A stretch of 59,014 bases of DNA from an uncultured Hungatella sp. GTDB taxonomy: Bacteria > Bacillota > Clostridia > Lachnospirales > Lachnospiraceae. Of the stretch, positions 10,400-19,709 are shown piece by piece (position 1 is the first letter of the stretch; the number at the start of each line of letters is the position of its first letter). The position numbers and the translations under genes are program-made. The notes below the pieces were generated by a model. It searched no databases. It saw only the letters and a program-made list of their open reading frames with translations, and had not been told where the DNA came from. Location of the stretch: assembly GCA_910577935.1 (NCBI GenBank), contig CAJTOT010000022.1:4274-63287 (forward strand), written 5' to 3'.

Positions 10400-12276
10400 T
10401 GAGAGAGAAGAAGATGAGAAGGATAGCAGGTTTTTTGCTGATGGCGGTGATGGTGTTCGTGCTGTCGGTCACCGCCTGGGCTGACGGAGAGGGAGTGGAT
10501 GTCCCGAAAGATCAGGAGGAATTTACCATCACCCTGACCGGCGCGAGAGAAGGGCACAGGTACGAGACATACCAGATATTTAAAGGGGATCTTCTTGAGA
10601 CGGTGAAAGACGGGGCGGCGGAGAAGAAGCTGTCCAATATTGAATGGGGAAGCGGCGTGGATCTGGGAAAAGCCGTGGACGGAAAAACATTAGCCCAGGC
10701 CCTGAGAGAGAATTTCGGGGAGCTGGCGGACAGAGAGGATGTGTCTGCCGCGGATGTGGCCCAGGTGCTGGCAGGGCAGACGGAAAAGACTGAAACAGCG
10801 GAGAAATTCGCGGATATAGCAGCAGACTATCTTGGAGTGAGGGCAGGAGAGAGCCGGCAGGAAGAGGATGGGGAGAAAAATATCATCTATACGATTCCCG
10901 CCCAAGGCAAGCTGGCACCGGGGTATTATCTTGTGAAAGAGACCACAGAGGCTTTGGAGGGGCATGATTCATACTCCAGATATATTATGCAGGTGGCGGG
11001 AGATATAAAGGCAAAAGTAAAGTCCGAAATTCCGTCTATCGAGAAAAAGATTGCCGACGGCCAGGATTTTGCGGACTCCAACAACGCGGGCGTGGGGAAG
11101 ACAGTGTCTTACAGAGTTCTGGGAAAGGTGCCTGACTATACAGGGTATGACAGATACTTTTATGTGTTGGAAGACACCATGTCCGAGGGGCTGACCTTTA
11201 ATGACGATATTAAGGTGGTCGTGGGCGGAGACGAGACAAACCCTCTTGTGCGGGGAGAAGATTATTATGTGTACACAGAGAAGACAGAACAGGGCGGGAC
11301 ACGGTTTCGCGTCGCTTTTGCGGATATCAAACATTATACCGTGGGGAAAGAGATTGCGGTGACCTATTCAGCCATTGTAAACAGCAAAGCTGCAATCGGA
11401 GACCAGGGGAATCCCAACAAGGTGGTTCTGATTTATTCCAACAATCCAGGCTCTGATGAAAAAGGAGAGAGACCGGGGGAACCGGGGATTCCTGACAGCA
11501 AGGTTCCCGTGGGGGAGACTCCGGAAGATATCACCATCACCTATGCGGCAGAAATCTGTATTACAAAGAGAGAGGAACTGCCAGACGGAAGCAATCCTGT
11601 GCTGCCTGGGGCGGAGTTTACATTGACAGGGACATCATGGCAGACGGTTTTGAGAGAGAGCGAGTATTACGAGGAGGCGGACAGCGGAGATTACTGGCTG
11701 CTGAAAGACGGCACATATACACAGGAGGCGCCGCAGGAGGAAATCAGAGACGAGGCGGGCAATGTGACGGTGGAGGGAAATGAATATCTATATGTAAGCA
11801 CAGTCAGAAGATACATGAGAGAGACGGCGAGAACCCAGGAGAAGAAGGAGACGAAAGTGACCATGACCGCCGTTTCCGACGAGGAAGGGAAAATCGTCTT
11901 CGGGGGGCTGGGTGAGGGAAGCTATGTAATAGAAGAAACAAAGGTTCCGGGCGGATATAACAAGGCAGAGAACGTAACGGTTGTGATCCGGTGCCAGACC
12001 CCTTCCCTGGTCATTGACGAGAACCACACTGCAAAATGGAGTCTGGGCGAGGGAACCACGCCGGCGGTCACTCTCAACGGCATTTCCGAAGATTCAGGAA
12101 GTCCCGGGGGTTCCCCCGGCGGACAGTACACTGTGACGATTTTGAACAGGCCGGGGTCTGTCCTTCCGGAGACGGGAGGAATGGGAACTGCTGTCTTTTA
12201 TATCCTTGGCTCTGTGCTGCTTCTTGGAGCAGGAGTGCTTCTTGCCGCCAGGCATAAAGCGCGGAGAGAACTGTGA
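10396..12276 (+). CDS. Backbone (major) pilin, isopeptide-forming fimbrial protein
   Basis: A 626-residue LPXTG protein with a signal peptide ending near TAWAD. The middle holds the fimbrial isopeptide domain hallmarks, including NKVVLIYSNNP near residue 341, the strand that usually supplies an internal Lys-Asn bond in backbone pilins. A SpaA-like domain follows (ITKREELPDGSNPVLPGAEF to GSYVIEETKVPGGY), then VLPETGG near 590, a membrane segment and RHKARREL. It overlaps the tip gene by four bases; ATGs at 10399 and 10414 are alternative starts, the last giving a compact signal peptide. Position between tip and sortase and the two-domain plan support the backbone role. The lysine used for polymerisation cannot be picked with certainty. 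Confidence 0.88.
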   Translation: MMREKKMRRIAGFLLMAVMVFVLSVTAWADGEGVDVPKDQEEFTITLTGAREGHRYETYQIFKGDLLETVKDGAAEKKLSNIEWGSGVDLGKAVDGKTLAQALRENFGELADREDVSAADVAQVLAGQTEKTETAEKFADIAADYLGVRAGESRQEEDGEKNIIYTIPAQGKLAPGYYLVKETTEALEGHDSYSRYIMQVAGDIKAKVKSEIPSIEKKIADGQDFADSNNAGVGKTVSYRVLGKVPDYTGYDRYFYVLEDTMSEGLTFNDDIKVVVGGDETNPLVRGEDYYVYTEKTEQGGTRFRVAFADIKHYTVGKEIAVTYSAIVNSKAAIGDQGNPNKVVLIYSNNPGSDEKGERPGEPGIPDSKVPVGETPEDITITYAAEICITKREELPDGSNPVLPGAEFTLTGTSWQTVLRESEYYEEADSGDYWLLKDGTYTQEAPQEEIRDEAGNVTVEGNEYLYVSTVRRYMRETARTQEKKETKVTMTAVSDEEGKIVFGGLGEGSYVIEETKVPGGYNKAENVTVVIRCQTPSLVIDENHTAKWSLGEGTTPAVTLNGISEDSGSPGGSPGGQYTVTILNRPGSVLPETGGMGTAVFYILGSVLLLGAGVLLAARHKARREL

Positions 12277-13160
12277 AAGGTGAGAGAAAAGGGGACAGGA
12301 AGACGGACTGGTTTCTGGCGGTGGTCTTTCTTGTGGGCGCGGTTCTGTTCATGTATCCCACAGTCAGCAACCAGTGGAATCTTTTTCACCAGTCAGCGGC
12401 GATTGACGGGTATGAGGAGGCGGTTTCCCTGATGGGCGACTCGGAATATGGCGGAATCCTGGAGGCGGCAAGGGATTATAATGAAGCCTTGTCCGGGAGG
12501 GCAAACCGGTACTGCCTGTCCCCGGAGGAACAAAAAGAATATGAACAGATTCTGAACGTGTCCGGCAGCGGAGTCATGGGGTACATCGAGATTCCGAAGA
12601 TCCAGGTGGCAATGCCCATCTATCATGGGATTTCAGGACAGGTTCTCCAGACGGCAGCGGGGCATCTGCCCGGCAGCTCCGTGCCTGTGGGAGGCCCGGC
12701 GACCCACTGTGTGGTAACCGGACACCGGGGCCTGCCGTCGGCCAGGCTTTTCACCGATTTAGATCAGATGGAGGAGGGAGACCGTTTTTTTATCCGGATT
12801 CTCAATGAGACTCTCACCTATGAGGTGGACAGAATTTTGACCGTGGAACCGGAGAATATGAAAGGGCTGGAGTTTGAGACGGGAAGAGATTATTGTACCC
12901 TGGTCACATGTACCCCCTATGGGGTCAATTCCCACCGGATGCTGGTCCGGGGACACCGGGTGAGCGGCGGGGAGGAGGCGGCAGATGTCCGCGTGACGGC
13001 GGATGCAGTGCAAATCGATCCGTTTTTGGCAGCCCCGATGATGGCGCTTCCGGTGCTTCTGGTTTTGTTCATATGGCAGTTTAGAGGCAGGTCAGGAGGG
13101 CATGTCTCCAGGAGAAGGGAGGAACCGATATGTGGCGGGGAAAAAGACAGAGCAGACTGA
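12273..13160 (+). CDS. Class C (pilin-polymerising) sortase
   Basis: Sortases cut LPXTG signals and join the subunits covalently; class C enzymes build pili. All three catalytic residues are visible: H151 in TGHRGLP, C213 in TLVTCTPYG and R222 in NSHRMLVRG. The TCTPYGxNxHRxLVRG string and the C-terminal membrane segment (about 249-267) are typical of class C, and a second membrane segment near the N-terminus makes it a two-pass protein. At 295 residues it is normal in size. It starts with GTG and overlaps the backbone pilin by four bases, so the two are translationally coupled. It probably handles the three LPXTG proteins of this operon. Confidence 0.95.
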   Translation: MKGERKGDRKTDWFLAVVFLVGAVLFMYPTVSNQWNLFHQSAAIDGYEEAVSLMGDSEYGGILEAARDYNEALSGRANRYCLSPEEQKEYEQILNVSGSGVMGYIEIPKIQVAMPIYHGISGQVLQTAAGHLPGSSVPVGGPATHCVVTGHRGLPSARLFTDLDQMEEGDRFFIRILNETLTYEVDRILTVEPENMKGLEFETGRDYCTLVTCTPYGVNSHRMLVRGHRVSGGEEAADVRVTADAVQIDPFLAAPMMALPVLLVLFIWQFRGRSGGHVSRRREEPICGGEKDRAD

Positions 13161-14251
13161 CGGCAGCGCTGCTGACGGCGCTGATGCTGGGAGGGGCGTT
13201 CGCGCAGCAGGCAGAGGGGGCGCAGGAAGCGGATAGCGCAGAGAAAGAAATTTCCCTCACAGTGGAGTTTTGCGACGGAGAGCAGGCGGTGGAGGGCGGC
13301 AGCTTCTGTCTGTACAAGGTGGCCGAGACGACGGGGGAGGCGGGGATTGTCTGGACAGAGGACTTCGGCGGGTATCCTGTCAGCGGGGAAGGATTGGACA
13401 GCGCCGGCTGGAAAGCTCTGGCCGAGACTCTGGCAGCCTATTGCGCCAGAGATAACCTGGAGCCGTCAGATACAGGGGTGACCGGCGCGGACGGAACCGT
13501 GAGATTTCCGACGGGAGAGGAGACGCTGACGCCGGGGCTTTATCTGGTGGCCGGGGAGACGGCGCAGGCAGGAGGAATAAGATATACTCCGGAGCCGTTT
13601 TTGGCAGGCCTCCCACAGTACGGAACAGGCCATGGAGCAGGGGAAGAACTGACTTATGACGTGACGGTCTCTGTGAAATATGACAGGGAAGAAACAGATG
13701 ACAGCTCTGACACCATAAATCTGCGTGTCCTGAAGGTGTGGGAAGACCAGGGCCATGAAAGCTGCCGCCCTTCTCAGATTGCCGTGCAGCTGCTGCGGGA
13801 CGGGGAGGTATGGGACACAGCGGTGCTGAACGAGGAGAAAAGCTGGCGCCATGTGTGGGAGGCGCTGGAGAGGGGACACAGATGGCAGATCACGGAGGAA
13901 CAGGTGCCGGCAGGTTACACCGTGAAGTCAGGACAGGAAGGGACTTCCTTTGTTCTGACCAACACGTACTCCGCGCCGGACAGACCCGGCGCTCCCCATA
14001 AGCCTTCCGGAGGCGGAGGGGGACGCGCTCCGTCAGTGACCTTGACGGATGAGAATGTTCCGCTGGAGGGAATCGGGCTGCCGGATAAGCTTCTGGAGAT
14101 TTCCGGGGACCCGGTGCCGCTGGAACAGCTGCCCCGGACAGGGACGCTGTGGTGGCCCGTGCCGTGGCTGTCCTGCGGCGGCATGGTATTTTTCGCCCTG
14201 GGCCGGGGCAGATATCAGAGGGAAAAATTCTGCAAAGACAGGAAGAGATGA
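13130..14251 (+). CDS. Minor (basal) pilin with LPRTG signal
   Basis: A 373-residue secreted protein: signal peptide to about residue 25 (GGAFAQQAEGA), an N-terminal SpaA/FctA-like domain (SLTVEFCDGEQAVEGGSFCL), a Cna_B domain (LRVLKVWEDQGHES through VPAGYTVKSG) and a proline/glycine linker. LPRTG at 334-338 is followed by a membrane segment and a basic end. The gene overlaps the sortase by 31 bases and has a GGGAGG site. In three-component pili the small last subunit with a proline-rich tail usually anchors the fibre to the wall; that role is inferred. No separate housekeeping sortase is in the window. Confidence 0.85.
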   Translation: MWRGKRQSRLTAALLTALMLGGAFAQQAEGAQEADSAEKEISLTVEFCDGEQAVEGGSFCLYKVAETTGEAGIVWTEDFGGYPVSGEGLDSAGWKALAETLAAYCARDNLEPSDTGVTGADGTVRFPTGEETLTPGLYLVAGETAQAGGIRYTPEPFLAGLPQYGTGHGAGEELTYDVTVSVKYDREETDDSSDTINLRVLKVWEDQGHESCRPSQIAVQLLRDGEVWDTAVLNEEKSWRHVWEALERGHRWQITEEQVPAGYTVKSGQEGTSFVLTNTYSAPDRPGAPHKPSGGGGGRAPSVTLTDENVPLEGIGLPDKLLEISGDPVPLEQLPRTGTLWWPVPWLSCGGMVFFALGRGRYQREKFCKDRKR

Positions 14252-14352
14252 TCTGTCAGGAACCGGGAGACTGAGCGGGAGGCGAAGATCTGCGGCTTCC
14301 AGATCAGAGGCTTTAAGGGCGGGAGTTCCGGTCAGAAACTCGGGGCAGTAAG

Positions 14353-15378
14353 TTATGTGTCCCCGCCGTTTCCGGAGACCTTCCACAGGATATCCCGGTT
14401 GATGGTCTTGTAGAACAGGTCCCTGACCTGATCCCTGTCCTTTGTCTGCCCGAGAATCCACATCAGCTTCGTGACGGTGGCCTCCAGGGTCATGTCGTAG
14501 GCCTCCAGGAGACCGAACTCATATTTGATATTTCTCCCCACCTCGTAGACGGACATGTTGCTGCCCTCGTTGGTCACCTGGGTAGTCATGACCACGGTTT
14601 TTCCGAGGGTGATCCATTTTTCTATGACCGAGTGATATCCGCCTGTGCCGTAGTCGGGGAGACCGCCCACGCCGAAGGACTCGATGATCACCGCGTCATA
14701 GTGCTGTGCCATGTAGTCCAGAACCGAGGCGTCCATGGACGGGATCAGTTTCAGAAGGCCTACCTTCGGGTTCAGGGAGCGGCAGAAAGACACGGGCTGA
14801 TTTATCTGGTCCTTGTCGTCTAAGTAAAACAGAATCTGACTTTCCTGGACAGACGCGATATAGGGAAAATTGATGCTGGAAAAGGCATCGTAGCTTTTGG
14901 TGCGCTCCTTCTTTCCCCTGGTCCCGGCGATGACCTTGCCGTCGAAGACAATATTGACCCCGTGGGCGCGGTCAGAAGAGGCAAAGCGCAGACTGTCTAA
15001 AAGGTTGGACTTGGCATCGGTGATCTCCAAGTCGATGGGCTTCTGGGAGCCGGTGATGACGATGGGCTTAGGCGAGTTCTGTATAAGGTATGAGAGGGCA
15101 GCGGCGGTGTACGCCATGGTGTCGGTGCCGTGGCAGATGACAAAGCCGTCGTACTGATCATACCTGCTCTCGACGGCCCCGGCCATGGAGAGCCAGTGCT
15201 CAGGCTGGATATTGGTGCTGTCGATGTTGAAAAGCTGCAGCGCGTCGGCACGGCAGAATTCCCTGGCAGAAGGTACATAAGACAAAAGCTCCGTGGAGGA
15301 GATGAGAGGCTTAAGCCCTGAATCGCTGTGCTTGGAGGCTATGGTTCCGCCGGTAGCGATGAGAAGTATCTGTTTCAT
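14353..15378 (-). CDS. ansA: L-asparaginase, cytoplasmic type I
   Basis: The enzyme hydrolyses asparagine to aspartate and ammonia. The 341-residue protein begins ILLIATGGTIASKHSDSGL, with the catalytic threonine in TGGTIA, and has the second box ICHGTDTMAYTAAALSYLI with the Thr-Asp pair that completes the active site. There is no signal peptide, as expected for the cytoplasmic type I enzyme. It is convergent with the pilus operon; the 100 bases between show no clear terminator. It is transcribed alone. The 15379-15684 gap upstream holds a strong hairpin but no promoter that I would defend. Confidence 0.95.
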   Translation of the reverse strand: MKQILLIATGGTIASKHSDSGLKPLISSTELLSYVPSAREFCRADALQLFNIDSTNIQPEHWLSMAGAVESRYDQYDGFVICHGTDTMAYTAAALSYLIQNSPKPIVITGSQKPIDLEITDAKSNLLDSLRFASSDRAHGVNIVFDGKVIAGTRGKKERTKSYDAFSSINFPYIASVQESQILFYLDDKDQINQPVSFCRSLNPKVGLLKLIPSMDASVLDYMAQHYDAVIIESFGVGGLPDYGTGGYHSVIEKWITLGKTVVMTTQVTNEGSNMSVYEVGRNIKYEFGLLEAYDMTLEATVTKLMWILGQTKDRDQVRDLFYKTINRDILWKVSGNGGDT

Positions 15379-15427
15379 AGGTGTTTTTCATTCCTTTAGT
15401 TTGTTTTATTTTTTCTATAACGATGTT

Positions 15428-15451
15428 GGGGGCAAAAGGTTTTTTGCCCCC
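15428..15451. repeat. Perfect 10-bp hairpin upstream of ansA
   Basis: GGGGGCAAAA (15428-15437) and TTTTGCCCCC (15442-15451) are exact complements around a four-base loop. Neither side continues into a T-run, so it is not a normal terminator. On the ansA strand it would lie in the 5' region about 50 bases before the start. The rest of 15379-15684 shows no supported gene. Confidence 0.6.
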
Positions 15452-15684
15452 TGATGCCTGGGGATTACTCCGCATTTCATGCTCCCGCAATCCCAAAGCC
15501 ACGTATTGACATGGAAGCATGTCATACACGATCTTTTGACCCTGGCATCATAACATTATCACAAATTTTCGAATATGGCTACCGTTATATTGTTTCCCAT
15601 GGCAGGAATTTTAACGGTTCAGACGGCGGGGAATCTGTTTTTCTTTTCATAAAATATGAAATTATGATAAAAAAATATCAATGC

Positions 15685-15713
15685 TTGACGGATTTTGTCT
15701 GGTGTGGTAACAT
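15685..15713 (+). promoter_or_regulatory. Promoter for the mgtC-glp gene group
   Basis: TTGACG (15685-15690), 17 bases, TAACAT (15708-15713). Transcription would start near 15720, just before the leader hairpin. Confidence 0.6.
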
Positions 15714-15747
15714 AAAATCAGTTGATAATTACCTGTGAGATGAGAGT

Positions 15748-15799
15748 AGCAAGGTATAATTTGTGGGGAGAAACCATAGATTTACCTTGCTCTTTTTTT
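15748..15799 (+). terminator. Leader terminator (possible attenuator) before mgtC
   Basis: The arms 15748-15766 and 15774-15791 pair over 18 positions with one bulged T and two G-U pairs. The loop is GGAGAAA, and seven Ts follow (15793-15799). It stands about 30 bases after the predicted transcription start and about 100 before mgtC, with no gene in between. A full intrinsic terminator in that place suggests either attenuation of the downstream genes or a very short RNA. The antiterminator GlpP is encoded at 28991. Confidence 0.75.
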
Positions 15800-15904
15800 C
15801 GCTTTTTACTAAATTCCAAAGGCATAAACTCTGAAAAGGGAAGTTTTCAGATCATTTAAGCGGGGAATGGATTTCATGCTGCAGGAGAAAGGAGAGATGA
15901 AAGG

Positions 15905-16597
15905 ATGATAAATGGATTCCTGTCTGCAGCAGAGGAATGGACCACTCTGGCTATGGTCATACGCATGGTCTGCGCCCTGATCGTGGGCACGGCCATCGGC
16001 ATTGACCGGGCCCTCAAGCGGCGGGGAGCCGGGGTTAAGACCCACACGCTGGTGTGCCTTGGCGCGGCGTTGGTGATGATGACCGGCCAGTACATAAAGA
16101 TGAACTTTGAGGGCAACATGGACATCGCCCGCATGGGCGCCCAGGTGATCAGCGGTGTGGGTTTTCTGGGAGTGGGAACCATTATTGTTACCGGCAAGAA
16201 TCAGATACGCGGCCTCACTACTGCGGCGGGGCTGTGGGCCTGCGCGTGTATCGGACTGGCGATAGGGATCGGTTTCGTGAGAGGAGCTCTTATCACGCTG
16301 ATCCTGGTGATGATCACCCTGAAGGTTCTGACAAAGCTGGATGCCATGCTCCACATGTATGCCAAGGTGTTTGACTTATATGTGGAATTTCCAAACAATC
16401 AGAGTGTGTCTGAATTTATGGAAAGGCTCCATAAGATGGAAGTGAAAATCTATAATATAGAACTGAGCAAAAGCAAGATTAAAGGGGAAGGCCCCAATGC
16501 CATAATCTGCATCGAGGTAAACAGCCGCAGGAAAAGGCATAATGTCCTGGAGAGCATCAGGGGCATGGTGTGTGTAAAGTACGTAGAAGTATTGTGA
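15905..16597 (+). CDS. mgtC: MgtC/SapB family membrane protein
   Basis: This 230-residue protein has the MgtC signature: the N-terminal membrane helices with IVGTAIGIDRALKRRGAGVK, HTLVCLGAALVMM, the conserved ISGVGFLGVGTIIV and RGLTTAAGLWACACIGLAIG. A C-terminal cytoplasmic ACT-like domain (about 150-230, LYVEFPNN to VKYVEVL) follows. MgtC proteins are tied to magnesium starvation and ATP synthase or phosphate homeostasis in other bacteria; the function in Clostridia is not settled. A gap of only 38 bases to the next gene suggests it shares a transcript with the dehydrogenase genes. Confidence 0.88.
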   Translation: MINGFLSAAEEWTTLAMVIRMVCALIVGTAIGIDRALKRRGAGVKTHTLVCLGAALVMMTGQYIKMNFEGNMDIARMGAQVISGVGFLGVGTIIVTGKNQIRGLTTAAGLWACACIGLAIGIGFVRGALITLILVMITLKVLTKLDAMLHMYAKVFDLYVEFPNNQSVSEFMERLHKMEVKIYNIELSKSKIKGEGPNAIICIEVNSRRKRHNVLESIRGMVCVKYVEVL

Positions 16598-16635
16598 TGG
16601 AATATCAGGAACAGTCAATAAAAAGGAGAGACAAT

Positions 16636-18069
16636 ATGAGTGGATTACAGTATGATGTAGCGATTATTGGCGGCGGCGTGACGGGAGCCGCGGTGGCCAG
16701 GGAACTGTCCAGATACCAGCTGAAAATCTGTCTGGCAGAGCGGACTGAGGATGTGTGTTCGGGAACCTCCAAAGCCAACAGCGCCATCGTGCACGCAGGC
16801 TATGACGCCGCCACCGGCTCGATCAAGGCGAAGATGAATGTGGAGGGGAACCGTATAATGGGCCAGCTGTCCAGGGATCTGGATTTTTCATTCCGCAGAA
16901 ACGGTTCTCTTGTCCTGTGCTTTTCCGAGGATGACCGCCCGGCTCTCCAGGCTCTCTACGAGAGAGGCGTGGCCAACGGAGTCCCGGATCTGAGGATTAT
17001 TACAGGGGACGAGGCGCGGGCTATGGAGCCCAACATCACGGACCAGGTGGTGGCGGCTCTGTATGCGCCTACGGGAGGCATCGTGTGCCCCTTCGGCCTG
17101 ACCATTGCTCTGGCGGAGAACGCGTGCGACAACGGGGTGGAGTTCAAGTTCCTGACAGAAGTGACGGATATAAAGAAAATCGATGGCGGATATGAACTGG
17201 CGGTAAAAGGCAAAGAGGCGATCACCACCCGGTTTGTGGTGAATGCGGCAGGTGTCTACGCGGATGTGTTTCACAATATGGTGTGCGACGACAAGATTGA
17301 GATTATACCCAGAAAGGGCGATTACTGCCTTCTGGACCAGGAGGCGGGAAAACATGTGGACAAGACCATCTTCCAACTGCCGGGCAAGTACGGCAAGGGA
17401 ATTCTGGTAGCCCCCACCATTCACGGCAACCTTCTCATCGGGCCTACAGCCACGGATATCGATGATAAAGAGGGGACGTACACCACAGCTGCGGAGCTGG
17501 CGGACGCCGCGAGAAAATCCGCCATCAGCGTAAAGAATATTCCCTACCGCCAGGTGATCACCTCCTTCTCGGGACTCCGAGCCCATGAGACCAACGACGA
17601 GTTTATCATAGGCGAGAGCGCGGAGGGCTTCTTCGACGCGGCCGGAATCGAATCTCCGGGTCTGTCCAGCGCGCCGGCTATCGGCATCTACCTGGCGGAG
17701 ATGATCGCGAAAAAGGCAGGGGCCGAGAAAAAAGCGGATTTTATCGCCACCAGAAAGGGAATTCCCCATGTGGCTGCCATGAGCAGAGAAGAGAGAGCCG
17801 CCATTATCAAAGAGCGTCCTGATTACGGCACGATTGTCTGCCGCTGTGAGAACGTCAGCGAGGGAGAGATCGTGGACAGCATCCGCCGCACCCTGGGAGC
17901 AAAGTCCTTAGACGGCATCAAGAGAAGAGTTCGCCAGGGGATGGGACGCTGTCAGGCAGGCTTCTGCACGCCCAGGACCATGGAGATCCTGAGCCGCGAG
18001 ACAGGAATCCCCATGGAAGAAATCTGTAAAAATCAGCCCGGCTCTGAGATGATCACCGGAGAAGCATAG
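16636..18069 (+). CDS. FAD-dependent glycerol-3-phosphate dehydrogenase-like protein, GlpA type
   Basis: A 477-residue flavoprotein. It opens with the dinucleotide-binding fold VAIIGGGVTGAAVARELSRY, carries the GTSKANSAIVHAGYDA segment typical of the GlpA/GlpD family, and ends with a BFD-like [2Fe-2S] domain (VCRCENVSEGEI and then MGRCQAGFC). The start at ATG 16636 follows AAGGAGAG. Together with the next two genes it forms the set found in Clostridia as a putative anaerobic glycerol-3-phosphate dehydrogenase, which would feed dihydroxyacetone phosphate to glycolysis. The importer, phosphodiesterase and GlpP nearby favour this substrate, but related flavoproteins act on other hydroxyacids, so specificity is inferred. 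Confidence 0.85.
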   Translation: MSGLQYDVAIIGGGVTGAAVARELSRYQLKICLAERTEDVCSGTSKANSAIVHAGYDAATGSIKAKMNVEGNRIMGQLSRDLDFSFRRNGSLVLCFSEDDRPALQALYERGVANGVPDLRIITGDEARAMEPNITDQVVAALYAPTGGIVCPFGLTIALAENACDNGVEFKFLTEVTDIKKIDGGYELAVKGKEAITTRFVVNAAGVYADVFHNMVCDDKIEIIPRKGDYCLLDQEAGKHVDKTIFQLPGKYGKGILVAPTIHGNLLIGPTATDIDDKEGTYTTAAELADAARKSAISVKNIPYRQVITSFSGLRAHETNDEFIIGESAEGFFDAAGIESPGLSSAPAIGIYLAEMIAKKAGAEKKADFIATRKGIPHVAAMSREERAAIIKERPDYGTIVCRCENVSEGEIVDSIRRTLGAKSLDGIKRRVRQGMGRCQAGFCTPRTMEILSRETGIPMEEICKNQPGSEMITGEA

Positions 18070-18081
18070 GAGGAGAAGGAT

Positions 18082-19347
18082 ATGACACATCATGATATCG
18101 TAATCATTGGCGGAGGCCCGGCAGGATTGGCTGCCGCAGCAGCAGCGAGAAAAGCCGGAATCCAGGACATCCTGATTCTGGAGCGTGACGGGGTACTGGG
18201 CGGCATCTTGAATCAGTGCATCCACAACGGTTTCGGCCTTCACACGTTCAAGGAAGAGCTGACGGGACCGGAGTACGCTGCCAGATATATCGCCATGGTA
18301 GAGGAGGAGAAGATTCCCTACAAGCTGAATACCATTGTGGCTGACATAAGCAAAGACAGGGAAGTTACATATATCAACAGAGAAGAGGGCCTGGTAACCA
18401 TCAAGGCGGGAGCGGTGATCCTGGCCATGGGCTGCCGGGAGCGCCCCAGAGGAGCTCTGAACACCCCCGGTTACCGCCCGGCAGGCATTTACTCCGCGGG
18501 GACCGCCCAGCGCCTGATGAATATCGAGGGCTACTGCGTGGGCAGGGAAGTGGTGATTCTGGGGTCCGGCGACATCGGACTGATCATGGCAAGACGCATG
18601 ACCCTGGAGGGCGCCAAGGTGAAGGTGGTGGCGGAGCTGATGCCCTACTCCGGAGGACTTAAGAGAAATATTGTCCAGTGTCTTGACGACTACGGCATTC
18701 CGCTGAAGCTGAGTCACACCATCATCAACATCGAGGGAAAGGAGCGCCTCACCGGCATCACTCTGGCAGAGGTGGACGCTGACCGCAATCCGATTCCGGG
18801 GACGGAAGAGCACTATGCCTGTGACACCCTTCTGTTGAGCGTGGGCCTGATTCCCGAGAACGAGCTGTCCAAGGGCGCCGGCGTGTCCATGAACCGGGTC
18901 ACCTCCGGTCCCAATGTGGATGACCGCCTGGAGACAGAGACGGAGGGCATCTATGCCTGCGGAAACGTGCTCCACGTCCATGACCTGGTAGATTTTGTTT
19001 CCCAGGAGGCCGCCCTGGCGGGAACCAACGCGGCTGCTTATGTGAAGAGCGGTAAAGAGGCGAAGGCGGGCCGCAAGGTTCCTCTGCTGGCGGAGAACGG
19101 AGTTCGGTACACGGTTCCCCAGGTTCTGAACGTAGAGACAATGCAGGATTCGGTTACTGTCCGGTTCCGCGTGGCGGATGTCTACAAGGACCGCTATATT
19201 GCCGTTTACTATGACGATAAGCTGATTTCCAGAAAAAAGAAAAAAGTTCTTGCCCCCGGTGAGATGGAGCAGGTAGTCTTGAAGAAGAGCAGTTTTGCGG
19301 ATTATCCGGAAATTGGCAGGATTAAGATTTGCACGGAGGTGGAATGA
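18082..19347 (+). CDS. FAD/NAD(P)-binding oxidoreductase, GlpB-like partner subunit
   Basis: A 421-residue protein with two nucleotide-binding folds: IVIIGGGPAGLAAAAAARKA at the N-terminus for FAD and VVILGSGDIGLIMARRMTLE near residue 155 for NAD(P)H. The C-terminal ATG-like motif EGIYACGNVLHVHDLVDFVS closes the FAD site. It resembles the sarcosine-oxidase-alpha-like subunit that accompanies GlpA-type proteins in Clostridia and may pass electrons between the partner flavoprotein and NAD(P). The gene starts 12 bases after its partner with an AGGAGAAGG site and overlaps the next gene by four bases, which argues for a complex of all three products. Confidence 0.85.
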   Translation: MTHHDIVIIGGGPAGLAAAAAARKAGIQDILILERDGVLGGILNQCIHNGFGLHTFKEELTGPEYAARYIAMVEEEKIPYKLNTIVADISKDREVTYINREEGLVTIKAGAVILAMGCRERPRGALNTPGYRPAGIYSAGTAQRLMNIEGYCVGREVVILGSGDIGLIMARRMTLEGAKVKVVAELMPYSGGLKRNIVQCLDDYGIPLKLSHTIINIEGKERLTGITLAEVDADRNPIPGTEEHYACDTLLLSVGLIPENELSKGAGVSMNRVTSGPNVDDRLETETEGIYACGNVLHVHDLVDFVSQEAALAGTNAAAYVKSGKEAKAGRKVPLLAENGVRYTVPQVLNVETMQDSVTVRFRVADVYKDRYIAVYYDDKLISRKKKKVLAPGEMEQVVLKKSSFADYPEIGRIKICTEVE

Positions 19348-19709
19348 TGGAAGTAAGGAATTTAATTTGTATTGGATGTCCTCTGGGCTGTCCCGTGACA
19401 GTGACCATGGATGGAGACGATATCAATGTAACCGGCAACACCTGTCCGCGAGGGGCGGATTATGCCAGAAAAGAAGTTTTGAGTCCAACCAGAATCGTGA
19501 CCTCCAGCATCCGTGTCAATGACGGAGTCATCGCCAGGGTCTCTGTGAAGACAAAGAGCGATATTCCAAAATCAAAGATCTTTGAAGTGATGGAAGAGAT
19601 CCGGAACAGCCGTGTGGATGCCCCTGTGTCCATGGGACAGGTTCTCATCTCCGACTGCGCCAAGACAGGCGTGGAGATCATCGCTACAAAGAGTGTAGAA
19701 CGCGTATAA
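19344..19709 (+). CDS. DUF1667 small cysteine protein of the GlpA/B-like complex
   Basis: About 120 residues with an N-terminal cysteine cluster, LICIGCPLGCPVTV and later GNTCPRGADYARKE, which looks fit to hold a metal or Fe-S centre. The rest is a small conserved domain with no catalytic motif. This family (DUF1667) is almost always found directly after the two flavoproteins seen here and is thought to be a third subunit. The start is ATG 19344 or 19347 behind GGAGGTGG, overlapping the previous stop. Its exact task, probably electron transfer, is inferred from the cysteines and neighbours. Confidence 0.85.
   Translation: MMEVRNLICIGCPLGCPVTVTMDGDDINVTGNTCPRGADYARKEVLSPTRIVTSSIRVNDGVIARVSVKTKSDIPKSKIFEVMEEIRNSRVDAPVSMGQVLISDCAKTGVEIIATKSVERV

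Noticed and set aside
15454..15738. 94-codon frame between ansA and mgtC
   Set aside because: It has no ribosome site, is AT-rich and runs through the promoter of the next unit.
15720..15800. Known riboswitch class in the mgtC leader (magnesium M-box, manganese, fluoride)
   Set aside because: The leader is too short and shows none of the conserved cores; only a terminator hairpin is supported.
16888..17769. 293-codon frame antisense to the GlpA-like gene
   Set aside because: Shadow of a certain gene with no family match.
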